From: Roseateles koreensis
GTDB taxonomy: Bacteria; Pseudomonadota; Gammaproteobacteria; Burkholderiales; Burkholderiaceae_C
Direction: 5' to 3'
Length of the DNA stretch: 64,000 nt
Assembly: GCF_028595305.1 (NCBI RefSeq)
Contig: NZ_JAQQXS010000017.1
Span: 1 to 64,000 of the forward strand
Positions 17,317-26,512 of the stretch are shown one piece after another. The first letter of the stretch is position 1. Every line of letters begins with the position of its first letter. The translations under genes were made by a program, and so were the position numbers. The notes beneath the pieces are model-generated. The model was not told where the DNA came from, ran no database searches, and worked only from the letters and a program-made list of their open reading frames with translations.

Positions 17317-18126
17317 CTAGGTCTCGGGATCGCGAACCGAATCGTGGCGAACCGCCGCCACCTGATCGCGATAGTCGCGGCACGCTTGGCCGAAGGCCTG
17401 CAGCAGGGCCATGGAGACGGGGTTCTGAGCCGCCTGCCACTCGGGATGCCATTGCAGGCAGATTGAAAAACCGGGGCTGGCTTCGACACTGAATGCCTCC
17501 ACCAAACCGTCAGGGGCCACGGCTTCGATCCGTAGGCCCGGGGCGAGTTGCTTGACACCTTGGCCATGCAGGCTGTTGACCATCACCGGGCCGTGCCCTA
17601 CCAATTGCTCCAGCAAACCGCCGGGCATGATGTGAACCGGGTGTTGTGGTGCGTAGGCGATTTCAGGGGGCTGCTCAGGCGGCGCGCGGTGGTCGGCCAT
17701 GCCTGCTTGCTCTTGAACCGCCTGATGCAGGCTGCCGCCCAGAGCGACGTTCATTTCCTGAAAACCCCGGCAGATGGCGAAGAGCGGCATCCCGCGCGCC
17801 ACCGCCGCACGGATCAGCGGCAAGGTCCACGCATCACGGTCAGGGTCCAGCGGCAGGGCACTGTTGTGGACGTCTTCACCAAAGTGGCTGGGGTGGACAT
17901 TGGAGGGCGAGCCGGTGAGCAGCAGGCCATCGGCGAGTTGCATCAATTCGTCGATTTCATCAGCACGGGCCGCCGGAACGACGAGGGGCAGGGCGCCGGC
18001 CAGCCGCACCGCATCGATGTATTTTTTGCCGACGATATGGAACGGGTGCTCACCCACAGGGCGGTTGCAGGCCGGGACCAGAACCACCGGTTTGTTCGGC
18101 ATGTTGGCGTTGTCACGGCGCGTCAC
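17317..18126 (-). CDS. puuD: Gamma-glutamyl-gamma-aminobutyrate hydrolase (class I glutamine amidotransferase-like)
   Basis: The 269-residue peptidase C26-type hydrolase has oxyanion and nucleophile region FAICRGFQEMN (catalytic Cys), and the His and Glu of the triad in LQWHPEWQ. It starts with PVVLVPACNR, typical of PuuD. It releases GABA from gamma-glutamyl-GABA, the last step of the gamma-glutamyl route. I kept the GTG start at 18126: it overlaps the puuB stop as GTGA and has an AAGGAT ribosome site six bases ahead. An ATG at 18102 is the alternative. It lies directly between puuB and puuA. Confidence 0.88.
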   Translation of the reverse strand: MTRRDNANMPNKPVVLVPACNRPVGEHPFHIVGKKYIDAVRLAGALPLVVPAARADEIDELMQLADGLLLTGSPSNVHPSHFGEDVHNSALPLDPDRDAWTLPLIRAAVARGMPLFAICRGFQEMNVALGGSLHQAVQEQAGMADHRAPPEQPPEIAYAPQHPVHIMPGGLLEQLVGHGPVMVNSLHGQGVKQLAPGLRIEAVAPDGLVEAFSVEASPGFSICLQWHPEWQAAQNPVSMALLQAFGQACRDYRDQVAAVRHDSVRDPET

Positions 18127-19433
18127 AGCAGATCCTTCAATCGGTAATAGGCCATGCCGAGAACCAGAGCGGGCATGCGAAGCAGTTTGCCACCCGGAAA
18201 GGGCTTGTGCTTGAGCCGGCTGAATACATCGAATCGTTCGCTGTCGCCTTGAATGGCTTCAGCAACGATCCGCCCTGCCAGCCCCGTCAACGCCAGGCCA
18301 TGGCCGGAGAAACCTTGAAGGTAGTAAATGTTGTTGGCCTGGCCGATTCGGCCAAAATCAGGCGCACGGTTCATGGTGATATCCACAAACCCTCCCCACG
18401 CAAATTCCATGCCTACGTCGCTCAATTGCGGGAAGCTCAAACGCAGGCGTTCGGCCATGCTGTCTTTCACCGAACGTGGGGAGCGCGTGCTGTAACTGAC
18501 CCGTCCGCCGTAGAGGATTCGGCGATCCGGCGTGGGGCGGAAATAGTCGAGCACGAAGTTGGTGTCGCACACGGCAGAGCGGCTTGGGATCAAGCGCTCA
18601 AAACGCTGAGCTTCGATCGGTTCGCTGCACACGATATAGGTGCCAACCGGCATGATGCGCGCACTTAGTTGGTGCGCTAGCTTGGGCGCACGTTCGGGCA
18701 GGTAGACATTGCCTGCCAGCAAGGCTTGGCTGGCACGGATTTGCCCAGTCGCGGTATGCAAGGTCAAAACCTGACCCTCATCCATGCGCGTGACCGCCGT
18801 GTTTTCGTAGATTTGCACGCCCAGCCGCTTTGCGGCGGCGGCCAGCCCAAGACAGTATTTGAGCGGGTGCAAGTGCCCCGAGCGTGGATCGTGCAAGCCG
18901 GCTTTGAACCGGGGGCTTTCGATCCAGTCGGCCATGTGTGCCTGAGGGATCCACGTCATCGGGTAGTCGTAGATTTCCGCCATGCGCTGCTGCCATTTTT
19001 GCAGTTGCGCAGCCTTGCCGGGCGTGGTGGCGAGGCTGAGAAAGCCGCCTTGCCTGTCTGCGTCGATCTGGTGCGTCGTGCACCGCTCTTGGACGATGTC
19101 CAACGCCTCCAGCGTCATGGCCCAGACGCGCCTTGCGTCTGCCAGACCCAGTTGCTGCTCGATGGTTTCCTGGTCGCAGGCCAGTCCGTGAATCAGCTGC
19201 CCGCCGTTGCGCCCCGATGCGCCACCGCCCACCTGACCCGCTTCGAGAATGGCGACGCTGCGGCCTTGCTGTGCCAACTCAATGGCGGCGGAAAGACCCG
19301 CCAGACCGCCGCCGACGATGGCGACATCGACATGGATCGTTTGCTGAAGTGGCTCATGGCTAGTCTCGCGCCGGGAGGTGGCGAGGTAGTAGGAGTCGCG
19401 GGTCAGTTCGTGGTCGACGCTGAGCAAGGTCAT
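18123..19433 (-). CDS. puuB: Gamma-glutamylputrescine oxidase (FAD-dependent, DAO/GlpO fold)
   Basis: The 436-residue flavoprotein has the dinucleotide motif VGGGLAGLSAAIELAQQG (about residues 40-57) and ARNGGQ-like GASGRNGGQLIHGL, followed by a D-amino-acid-oxidase-type C-terminal domain with YYLQGFSGHGLALTGLAG. PuuB oxidises gamma-glutamylputrescine to its aldehyde with release of ammonia and hydrogen peroxide. The order aminotransferase-puuB-puuD-puuA on one strand, with a 4-base overlap to puuD, supports co-translation. Oxidases of this fold act on several amines, so assignment rests partly on the neighbours. Confidence 0.88.
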   Translation of the reverse strand: MTLLSVDHELTRDSYYLATSRRETSHEPLQQTIHVDVAIVGGGLAGLSAAIELAQQGRSVAILEAGQVGGGASGRNGGQLIHGLACDQETIEQQLGLADARRVWAMTLEALDIVQERCTTHQIDADRQGGFLSLATTPGKAAQLQKWQQRMAEIYDYPMTWIPQAHMADWIESPRFKAGLHDPRSGHLHPLKYCLGLAAAAKRLGVQIYENTAVTRMDEGQVLTLHTATGQIRASQALLAGNVYLPERAPKLAHQLSARIMPVGTYIVCSEPIEAQRFERLIPSRSAVCDTNFVLDYFRPTPDRRILYGGRVSYSTRSPRSVKDSMAERLRLSFPQLSDVGMEFAWGGFVDITMNRAPDFGRIGQANNIYYLQGFSGHGLALTGLAGRIVAEAIQGDSERFDVFSRLKHKPFPGGKLLRMPALVLGMAYYRLKDLL

Positions 19434-19477
19434 ATGCGCTAGGCAATCCTTTGGAGGGAGGGGCCGTGGTGAAAAAC

Positions 19478-20785
19478 TTAGGCAACGCGCCGCAGCGCGC
19501 CCCGCACGGTGTCAATGATGTGATCGATATGTGTGCGCTCAACAATCAACGGTGGGCTCATCGCGATGGTGTCGCCCGTAGTTCGGATCAACACGCCTTT
19601 GTCCCAGCAGTCGAGGAAGACGTTGAAGGCTCGTTTGGCAGGCTCACCTGGCAAAGAGGCCAACTCAATGCCGCCCACCAAGCCGATATTGCGGATGTCG
19701 ATCACTTGGGGTTCGCCTTTGAGCGAATGCAAGGCTTCAGCGAAGTAACTTTGCATCTCGCTGGCGCGGGTAAGCAGGCCTTCTTCCTTGTACGTGTCCA
19801 GGGTACCCAAGGCGGCTGCGCAGGCCAGCGGGTGGGCCGAGTAGGTGTAGCCATGCAGGAATTCGATCAGGTGCTCAGGCCCCTGCATGAAGGTGTCGTA
19901 GATGCTGTCTTTGGCGAAAACGGCGCCCATAGGCACGGCGCCATTGGTGAGCCCCTTGGCCACCGTCATCAAGTCGGGCGTTACACCAAAAGTCTGGGCT
20001 GCAAAGGGCTGGCCGGTGCGCCCAAAGCCGGTGATGACTTCGTCAAAAATCAGCAGAATGCCGTGCTTGTCGCAAATGTCGCGCAGACGTTGCAAATAGC
20101 CTTGGGGCGGAATCAGCACGCCCGTAGAACCCGCCACGGGCTCAACAATCACGGCGGCGATGGTGGATGCATCATGCAAGGCGACCATGCGCTCCAAATC
20201 GTCGGCAAGCTCCGCGCCGTAGGCGGGTTGACCAACTGAAAAGGCGTTGCGCACGGGGTCGTGGGTGTGCCGAATGTGGTCAACGCCACCCAGCATGGTG
20301 CCGAACATTTTGCGGTTGCCCACAATGCCGCCCACTGAGATGCCGCCAAAATTGACGCCGTGATAGCCGCGCTCACGGCCAATCAAGCGGGTGCGCGCAC
20401 CTTCGCCCCGCACCCGGTGGTAGGCGATGGCCATTTTCAAGGCCGTTTCGACCGACTCTGAACCCGAGTTGGTGAAGAAGACTTTGTTCAAGCCCGCCGG
20501 GCTCAACTCAACCAGGCGTTCCGCCAGCTCGAAGGCCTTGGGGTGCGCCATCTGGAAGGGCGGGGCGAAATCCAGCTCGGCCGCTTGCTTTTGAATGGCC
20601 TGGACGATGCGGGGCCGGTTGTGTCCGGCATTCACACACCACAGCCCGGCGATGCTGTCCAGCACCTGCCGCCCTTTGTCATCGGTGAAGTACATGCCGT
20701 CGGCGCCGGTCAGGAGTCGGGGCGACTTTTTGAACTGGCGGTTGGCCGTGAAGGGCATCCAATAGGCATCGAGCTTTTGTGGCAT
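19478..20785 (-). CDS. Omega-amino acid--pyruvate aminotransferase (class III)
   Basis: The 435-residue class III transaminase begins MPQKLDAYWMPFTANRQFK, the N-terminus of beta-alanine/omega-amino acid:pyruvate transaminases. SNSGSE-type phosphate site TNSGSESVETALK, DEVITGFGRTG and the PLP lysine in LMTVAKGLTNGAVPMGAV are all visible. In this cluster it would be suited to transaminating GABA or beta-alanine (from putrescine or spermidine breakdown) to the semialdehyde, replacing a PuuE-type enzyme. No succinate-semialdehyde dehydrogenase gene is adjacent; PuuC may serve. It is the first gene of the minus-strand cluster and faces the Lrp/AsnC gene. Confidence 0.88.
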   Translation of the reverse strand: MPQKLDAYWMPFTANRQFKKSPRLLTGADGMYFTDDKGRQVLDSIAGLWCVNAGHNRPRIVQAIQKQAAELDFAPPFQMAHPKAFELAERLVELSPAGLNKVFFTNSGSESVETALKMAIAYHRVRGEGARTRLIGRERGYHGVNFGGISVGGIVGNRKMFGTMLGGVDHIRHTHDPVRNAFSVGQPAYGAELADDLERMVALHDASTIAAVIVEPVAGSTGVLIPPQGYLQRLRDICDKHGILLIFDEVITGFGRTGQPFAAQTFGVTPDLMTVAKGLTNGAVPMGAVFAKDSIYDTFMQGPEHLIEFLHGYTYSAHPLACAAALGTLDTYKEEGLLTRASEMQSYFAEALHSLKGEPQVIDIRNIGLVGGIELASLPGEPAKRAFNVFLDCWDKGVLIRTTGDTIAMSPPLIVERTHIDHIIDTVRGALRRVA

Positions 20786-20922
20786 GACTTTTACTTCGGT
20801 TGACTGCCACTGAGTCTAGGCACTTTGGTGCGCAATTTGCTTGCGCTTGTGCCCTGGGTCATACCCTTGATCTTGCAACTTTGTGCGATGATGATTGGAT
20901 ATTTCGGTGGAAAATTCTCAAA

Positions 20923-21393
20923 ATGAGTTCGGAAGTGGCCTTGGATGCGATTGATCGCAATATTTTGAATGTCTTGCAACGTGATGGGCGGATTGCCAAT
21001 GTGGACTTGGCGCGTGCTGTCCATTTGTCGCCGTCGGCCTGCCTCAGGCGCGTGAAAGCGCTGGAAGATGCCGGTGTGATTGCCGCTTATGTGGCCCTGG
21101 TCAACCCGAAGGCGATTGGCCAGCCGGGCACCAGCTTCACCATCGTGAACCTAGAGCGGATGACGCCGCAGGCGCTGGGGGCGTTCGAACAGGCGGTGCG
21201 GGATATTCCCGAGATACTCGACTGTTTCTATGTCGCCGGCACCAACGACTATCTGCTGCGCTTTGCCTATAAAGATGCCGAGGATCTGGAGCGCCTGCAC
21301 AGCAATGTGTTGATGCATTTACCGGGCGTGGCCCGGTCCAACTCCATGCTGGTGTTGCGCACGGTCAAGAGGACGACGGCATTCGAGCTTTGA
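20923..21393 (+). CDS. Lrp/AsnC family transcriptional regulator
   Basis: The 156-residue protein has an N-terminal helix-turn-helix (LDAIDRNILNVLQRDGRIANVDLARAV and SPSACLRRVKAL, with residues 5-60 approximately) and a C-terminal AsnC/RAM ligand-binding domain, seen as DCFYVAGTNDYLLRFAYKD. The frame opens upstream at 20800, but the ATG at 20923 gives the standard Lrp length. It is transcribed divergently from the polyamine cluster across a 137-base gap, the usual arrangement for a local regulator sensing an amino acid or amine and controlling the neighbouring operon. No clear palindrome was seen in the gap, as is common for degenerate Lrp sites. Confidence 0.9.
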   Translation: MSSEVALDAIDRNILNVLQRDGRIANVDLARAVHLSPSACLRRVKALEDAGVIAAYVALVNPKAIGQPGTSFTIVNLERMTPQALGAFEQAVRDIPEILDCFYVAGTNDYLLRFAYKDAEDLERLHSNVLMHLPGVARSNSMLVLRTVKRTTAFEL

Positions 21394-21454
21394 GGGGTGT
21401 TGCAGACCCGGGGCCGGGCACCGGCTGCTAAAGTTGGCCCGACGCCGAGGTAAT

Positions 21455-22348
21455 TCAAAGTTCGAGCGTGCGCAAAAACTCGCGGAAGCCTTCACCCAAT
21501 TGCGGGTGTGCCATCGCCAGTTCCACATTGGCTTGCAAGAAGCCTTCTTTGCTGCCGCAGTCGTAGCGTTTGCCGTCGTAGCGATAGGCAAAAACCTTCT
21601 CGCGACGCAGCAGGCCTGCAATGCCGTCGGTGAGTTGGATTTCGCCGCCAACACCGCGTGGTTGATTGGCAATCTCACGAAAGATGCCTGGCGTCAAAAT
21701 GTAGCGTCCGGCCACGGCCAGACGCGAGGGTGCTGCCTCGGGCGCGGGCTTTTCGACAATGCGGGTGACATCCAGCAATTTGTCGTTAACGGGATTGCCT
21801 GCGACGATGCCATAACGCCGAGTATGCTCGGCAGGCACTTCCTGCACCGCCAGGATCGACGCACGCCAGTCGTTGAATTGCTCCACCATCTGCTGGAGCA
21901 CCGGCGGCTGACCGACCATGAGGTCATCTGCCAGCAGTACAGCGAAGGGCTCATTGCCCACCAATCGTTGGGCGCACAGCACCGCATGCCCCAGGCCGAG
22001 CGCCTGCGCTTGGCGAACGTACACACATTCCATGTCGTCAGGCTTCACGGAACGGACAACTTCGAGCAATTCTTCCTTACCCGCCTGTTCGAGGGCTACC
22101 TCCAACTCAAAAGTCATGTCAAAGTGATCTTCGATGGGGCGTTTGTGCCGTCCGGTCACAAAAATCATCTCGCGCACACCAGCGGCATAGGCTTCTTCGA
22201 CGGCGTACTGAATCAGTGGCTTGTCCACGACGGGCAGCATTTCCTTGGGCTGGGCCTTGGTCGCGGGCAAAAAGCGTGTTCCCAAACCGGCGACAGGAAA
22301 GATGGCTTTGCTGACCACGCCGGGATGATTGGCTGCTTTGATTGACAT
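21455..22348 (-). CDS. galU: UTP--glucose-1-phosphate uridylyltransferase
   Basis: The 297-residue nucleotidyltransferase makes UDP-glucose for envelope polysaccharide and trehalose synthesis. Visible motifs are [27 protein letters not shown] (nucleotide-binding loop with the conserved Arg and Lys), DDLMV metal region, EKP and GRYILTP. I chose the ATG at 22348 because an AGGAAA ribosome site lies 8 bases ahead; a start eight codons upstream (22372) is in frame but would contain that site. It is divergent from the hydroxyacid dehydrogenase homologue and convergent with the Lrp gene. Confidence 0.95.
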   Translation of the reverse strand: MSIKAANHPGVVSKAIFPVAGLGTRFLPATKAQPKEMLPVVDKPLIQYAVEEAYAAGVREMIFVTGRHKRPIEDHFDMTFELEVALEQAGKEELLEVVRSVKPDDMECVYVRQAQALGLGHAVLCAQRLVGNEPFAVLLADDLMVGQPPVLQQMVEQFNDWRASILAVQEVPAEHTRRYGIVAGNPVNDKLLDVTRIVEKPAPEAAPSRLAVAGRYILTPGIFREIANQPRGVGGEIQLTDGIAGLLRREKVFAYRYDGKRYDCGSKEGFLQANVELAMAHPQLGEGFREFLRTLEL

Positions 22349-22477
22349 TTCCGTTGACTTTCCTAAAAACATGAACGACTTCGAGAGTCATTTGATTGGC
22401 GCAAAGACAGGCTTTTGCAGCGTCATTGTTGCATGTGACTTTTCTCGACCTGCCGCATTTAAACACCGTTGAATGAC

Positions 22478-23446
22478 ATGAGTTTGTTGATTCTTGAACC
22501 CCTTGAAGTGGATGTCATGCAATGGCTGTCAGAGCGTCAGCCGGTGCGGTTTGCGCCTGAACTGGTGGGGCAGGCCCGCCAACTGCGGGAGGCCTTGCAC
22601 CACACCCGCGCCTTGATCTTGCCGCCCAGCGTGGCGGTTGATGCTGCCTTGTTGCGCGCCGCGCCCAAGCTGCGCGTGGTCGGGCGAATGAGTGCGGGGG
22701 CTGAAAACATTGATCTGGAGGCTTGCCGAACTGCGCGTGTGGAGGTCATTCGCAGCGCTACGGCCACCGGCAGCGCTGAGGCGGAGTTCATCGTGGCGGC
22801 ACTGCTGTCGCTGCTGCGGCGGGTTCCCATACAGTCCAGCGACGGGATGTGGGTGGGGCGTGAGCTGGGCTGCGCCACCATCGGTTTGATTGGCATGACG
22901 CCCGCCGCGCGCATGTTGGCGCAGTTGCTGCCTGCCTTTGGGGCCCGGGTCGTGGGGTATGACCCCAGCTTGCATCAAAGCGATCCGTTGTGGGCCCAAT
23001 GGGGGATTGAAGCCCTGCCGCTGCGTGAGTTGATGGAGCAGAGCGATGGCGTGAGCGTACAGCTCGCGTTTTTTCCGCGCTACCGCGGGCTGCTCGGCGA
23101 GCGGGTTTTGGAGTTCTCCCGACCCAACCAAGTGTGGGTCAGCATCAGCCATGCCGCCTTGTTTGACGACAAGGCGTTGGCCGATGCCTTGTCTTCAGGC
23201 CGCATCCTGGCGGCCTGGCTGGACAGCCTGGAGCCGGGCATGCAAGAACCTGGGCGCCCGCTTCACGGAGCCGCCAACCTCCAGGTCACACCGCGACTGG
23301 CCGGAACGACGCGCGAATCCCGCGCCCGCGCGGCCTGGGGCGTGGCACGGCGCATCGACGAGTTGCTGGCCGAAGCGCCGGAACCGGCGGGAGAATTCAT
23401 CGCCCGCCCGCTCGCTCAAGGTGCCGGGATCAGGCGTGCCAGCTGA
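22478..23446 (+). CDS. 2-hydroxyacid dehydrogenase-family homologue with degenerate catalytic motifs
   Basis: The 322-residue protein has the overall plan of D-2-hydroxyacid dehydrogenases: a substrate-domain start ([11 protein letters not shown]), a [16 protein letters not shown] segment, a Rossmann strand IGLIGM, and the VTPRLAGTT region. Key residues differ. The glycine-rich GxGxxG loop reads GMTPAA, the catalytic Arg in 'SRGGLVD' is replaced by His in SHAALFD, and the catalytic His of 'TPHLAG' is Arg. It may therefore be inactive or bind something else. A TTG start at 22469 is in frame; the ATG at 22478 is preferred. Its last 31 bases overlap the 3' end of valS on the other strand. Confidence 0.75.
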   Translation: MSLLILEPLEVDVMQWLSERQPVRFAPELVGQARQLREALHHTRALILPPSVAVDAALLRAAPKLRVVGRMSAGAENIDLEACRTARVEVIRSATATGSAEAEFIVAALLSLLRRVPIQSSDGMWVGRELGCATIGLIGMTPAARMLAQLLPAFGARVVGYDPSLHQSDPLWAQWGIEALPLRELMEQSDGVSVQLAFFPRYRGLLGERVLEFSRPNQVWVSISHAALFDDKALADALSSGRILAAWLDSLEPGMQEPGRPLHGAANLQVTPRLAGTTRESRARAAWGVARRIDELLAEAPEPAGEFIARPLAQGAGIRRAS

Positions 23447-26274
23447 TCTTTCAGGCGCTGCACCGTGCTACTGAATTCGGCAATGCGCTGACGCTCTTGC
23501 GCCACAACGGCTGCCGGCGCACGGGCTACGAAGGTTTCGTTGCCCAGCTTGGCTTCGGCCTTGGTGATCTCGCCCTCAAGGCGGGTGATTTCCTTGGAAA
23601 GGCGTGCGGTTTCCGCCGCGACGTCGATTTCCACCTGCAGCGCCAAGCGTGCCTCGCCGTGCACCAGTACGGGCGAAGCCTGGCTGGCCGTGGTGAAGGC
23701 GGCTTCGTCGTCGAAGATCTTCACTTCGCTCAGCTTGGCCAGCACCTTCAGGAAGGGCGCTGCCTCACGCAGGAAGCGGGTATCGCCGCCCACCAGCAGG
23801 GGCACGCGCTCGGAGGCCGACAGGTTCATCTCGCTGCGCAGGCTGCGGCAGGTGCCGACCACCGTTTTCAGCGAAGCCACCCATGCGTCGGCCACCGGGT
23901 CGACGCGTTCAAGCTGCGCTTGCGGGTAGGCGGCGTTGACCAGATAGCTTTCTGAATCAGCTGCTTTGCGGCCGGCCACGGGGGCCACCGTTTGCCACAG
24001 TTCTTCGGTGATGAAGGGCGCGATCGGGTGCAGCAGGCGCAGCACGGTTTCCAGCACCCGAATCAAGGTGCGGCGGGTGGCGCGTTGCTGGGCTTCGTTG
24101 CCTTGCTGGATCTGCACCTTGGCGATTTCCAGGTACCAGTCGCAATACTCGTCCCACACAAAGGAGTAGATGGCGTTGGCCACGTTGTCCAGGCGGTATT
24201 CGGTAAAGCCTTGCGCAATGGCGGCTTCCACACGCTGCAACTCACCCGAAATCCAGCGGTCCGCCGGGCTGAACTGTAGATAGCCGTGCGCCGAGCCGCC
24301 CGGTGCGCATTGCTCCTTGCTGTGCTCCAGCAGGCCGCAGTCCTGCTCCTGGGTGTTCATCAGCACGAAGCGAGTGGCGTTCCACAGCTTGTTGCAGAAG
24401 TTGCGATAGCCCTCGCAGCGCCGGGTGTCAAAGTTGATGTTGCGCCCCAGGGTGGCGTAGCTGGCCATGGTGAAGCGCAGCGCGTCGGCACCGTAGGCTG
24501 GCATGCCTTCGGGGAATTCCTTTTTTACCCGGGCGGCGACTTTGGGGGCTGTTTCGGGACGGCGCAGGCCCATGGTGGATTTGGCCACCAACGTGTCCAG
24601 ATCGACGCCCTCGATCAGGTCCACCGGGTCCAGCACATTGCCTTCGGACTTGCTCATCTTCTGGCCCTGCGAATCGCGCACCAAGCCATGGATGTACACG
24701 TCCTTAAAGGGTACCTTGCCGGTGAAATGCTTGGTCATCATGATCATCCGGGCGACCCAGAAGAAGATGATGTCGTAGCCTGTCACGAGCACATTCGACG
24801 GCAAGAACAAATCCTGCTCCACCGTCTTGGCCGGCCAGCCCAGGGTGGAGAAGGGCACCAGGGCGGAGGAGTACCAGGTGTCCAGCACGTCTTCATCGCG
24901 GGTCAGCTCACCCGTGTAGCCTGCCGCGGTGGCCTTGGCCCGGGCCTCGGTTTCGTCGCGTGCCACGAACAATTCACCCCCGCTGCCGTACCAGGCCGGA
25001 ATCTGGTGACCCCACCAGAGTTGGCGCGAGATGCACCAGTCCTGGATGTTGCCCATCCAGTGGTTGTAGGTGTTGATCCACTGCTCGGGGTAGAACTTGA
25101 CCTCGCCGGATTCCACCGCGTCGATGGCGCCCTGGGCGATGCTGCTGCCGTTCTTGCCGAGCTTGTTCATGGCGACAAACCACTGGTCGGTCAGCATGGG
25201 CTCGATCACCTGGCCGGTGCGCTCGCAGCGCGGCACCATCAGCTTGTGCTTTTTGACTTCAACCAAAAAGCCCTGGGCCTCCAGGTCGGCGACGATCTTT
25301 TTGCGAGCCACGAAGCGGTCCAGGCCGCGGTAGGCCTCGGGGGCCTCGTCATTGATCTTGGCGTCCAGCGTCAGCACGCAGATCATCGTCAACTGATGGC
25401 GTTGCCCCACGGCATAGTCGTTGGTATCGTGCGCCGGGGTCACCTTCACCACACCGGTGCCGAAAGCACGGTCTACATAGTCGTCTGCAATGACGGGGAT
25501 GCTGCGTCCGCACAGGGGCAGCGAGACTTGCTTGCCGATCAAGGCGGTGTAGCGCTCGTCTTCGGGGTGCACCATCACGGCCACGTCGCCCAACATGGTT
25601 TCCGGGCGGGTCGTGGCCACCACCAGATCGCCGCTACCATCGGCCAGGGGGTAGCGGATGTGCCAGAGGAAGCCATCTTCCTCTTCGCTGCTGACTTCCA
25701 GATCGGACACGGCAGACTTCAGCACCGGGTCCCAATTCACCAAGCGTTTGCCGCGGTAGATCAGGCCTTCATCGAACAGTTGCACAAAGGTTTCGGTCAC
25801 CACCTTGGACAGGTTGTCGTCCATGGTGAAGTACTCGTGGTCCCAGCTGACACTGTCGCCCATGCGGCGCATCTGCCGGGTGATGGTGTTGCCGGATTCT
25901 TGCTTCCATTCCCAGACGCGGGCGACGAAATTCTTGCGGCCCAGGTCATGGCGGGTCTTGGCGCCTTCCACACCCTTGTCGGCCAGTTGGCGCTCCACCA
26001 CGATCTGGGTGGCGATGCCGGCATGGTCGGTGCCGGGCACCCACAATGTGTTATGGCCAAGCATGCGGTGGTAGCGCGTCAACGAGTCCATGATGGTCTG
26101 GTTGAACGCATGGCCCATGTGCAGGGTGCCGGTCACATTGGGTGGCGGCAGCTGGACGCAGAATGACTCGCGTGCGACATCCAGCGTGGGTTTGTACAGG
26201 CCTTTGGCCTCCCACAGCGGTCCCCAGTGGGCTTCCAGAGCGGCGGGTTCAAACGATTTGGCGAGTTCGGTCAT
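23416..26274 (-). CDS. valS: Valyl-tRNA synthetase
   Basis: The 952-residue class I aminoacyl-tRNA synthetase charges tRNA-Val. It has the HIGH-type motif HMGH (52-55) in [14 protein letters not shown], a large CP1 editing domain (about 200-340), the tryptophan-rich [17 protein letters not shown], and KMSKS in [14 protein letters not shown]. An anticodon-binding domain and a C-terminal coiled coil ([20 protein letters not shown]) follow. The frame is open upstream to 26430, but the ATG at 26274 gives the family N-terminus ([14 protein letters not shown]). It is monocistronic; its 3' end overlaps the convergent dehydrogenase homologue. Confidence 0.97.
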   Translation of the reverse strand: MTELAKSFEPAALEAHWGPLWEAKGLYKPTLDVARESFCVQLPPPNVTGTLHMGHAFNQTIMDSLTRYHRMLGHNTLWVPGTDHAGIATQIVVERQLADKGVEGAKTRHDLGRKNFVARVWEWKQESGNTITRQMRRMGDSVSWDHEYFTMDDNLSKVVTETFVQLFDEGLIYRGKRLVNWDPVLKSAVSDLEVSSEEEDGFLWHIRYPLADGSGDLVVATTRPETMLGDVAVMVHPEDERYTALIGKQVSLPLCGRSIPVIADDYVDRAFGTGVVKVTPAHDTNDYAVGQRHQLTMICVLTLDAKINDEAPEAYRGLDRFVARKKIVADLEAQGFLVEVKKHKLMVPRCERTGQVIEPMLTDQWFVAMNKLGKNGSSIAQGAIDAVESGEVKFYPEQWINTYNHWMGNIQDWCISRQLWWGHQIPAWYGSGGELFVARDETEARAKATAAGYTGELTRDEDVLDTWYSSALVPFSTLGWPAKTVEQDLFLPSNVLVTGYDIIFFWVARMIMMTKHFTGKVPFKDVYIHGLVRDSQGQKMSKSEGNVLDPVDLIEGVDLDTLVAKSTMGLRRPETAPKVAARVKKEFPEGMPAYGADALRFTMASYATLGRNINFDTRRCEGYRNFCNKLWNATRFVLMNTQEQDCGLLEHSKEQCAPGGSAHGYLQFSPADRWISGELQRVEAAIAQGFTEYRLDNVANAIYSFVWDEYCDWYLEIAKVQIQQGNEAQQRATRRTLIRVLETVLRLLHPIAPFITEELWQTVAPVAGRKAADSESYLVNAAYPQAQLERVDPVADAWVASLKTVVGTCRSLRSEMNLSASERVPLLVGGDTRFLREAAPFLKVLAKLSEVKIFDDEAAFTTASQASPVLVHGEARLALQVEIDVAAETARLSKEITRLEGEITKAEAKLGNETFVARAPAAVVAQERQRIAEFSSTVQRLKDQLARLIPAP

Positions 26275-26399
26275 GGCAGCGGCGGCGCGACAGAGGCGCG
26301 AAGGAAATGCATTAGAAATGGTGGAGGATTGTAGGTGTCCGCCCAGGTGAAATCGCAGCGAACGTGGGATGTGTCTGGCGCCCGGCCGGCTCTTCAGCG

Positions 26400-26427
26400 T
26401 TGACTTGTCAAAAACACAGCACAAAAT
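26400..26427 (+). promoter_or_regulatory. Possible promoter/operator for the Old Yellow Enzyme gene
   Basis: TTGACT (26400-26405) and CAAAAT (26422-26427) are separated by 16 bases and resemble sigma-70 elements. The -35 lies in the 12-bp palindrome TTGACTTGTCAA (26400-26411), a possible repressor site. A consensus TTGACA at 26458-26463 has no good -10. The remaining part of the 238-base gap (26275-26512) shows nothing firm. Confidence 0.35.
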
Positions 26428-26512
26428 CAAGAGGCCCCAGCCTGACCAAGGCTACTTTTGACAGTGGTACCTTGGCGACTTTCGACGTTTACCTCAGAAG
26501 GCAAAGCAAACC

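Noticed and set aside
24286-26166. 626-codon open frame on the plus strand opposite valS
   Set aside because: It mirrors valS codon by codon, is rich in His, Gly and Val, and has no recognisable motif. Long antisense frames are normal in GC-rich genes.
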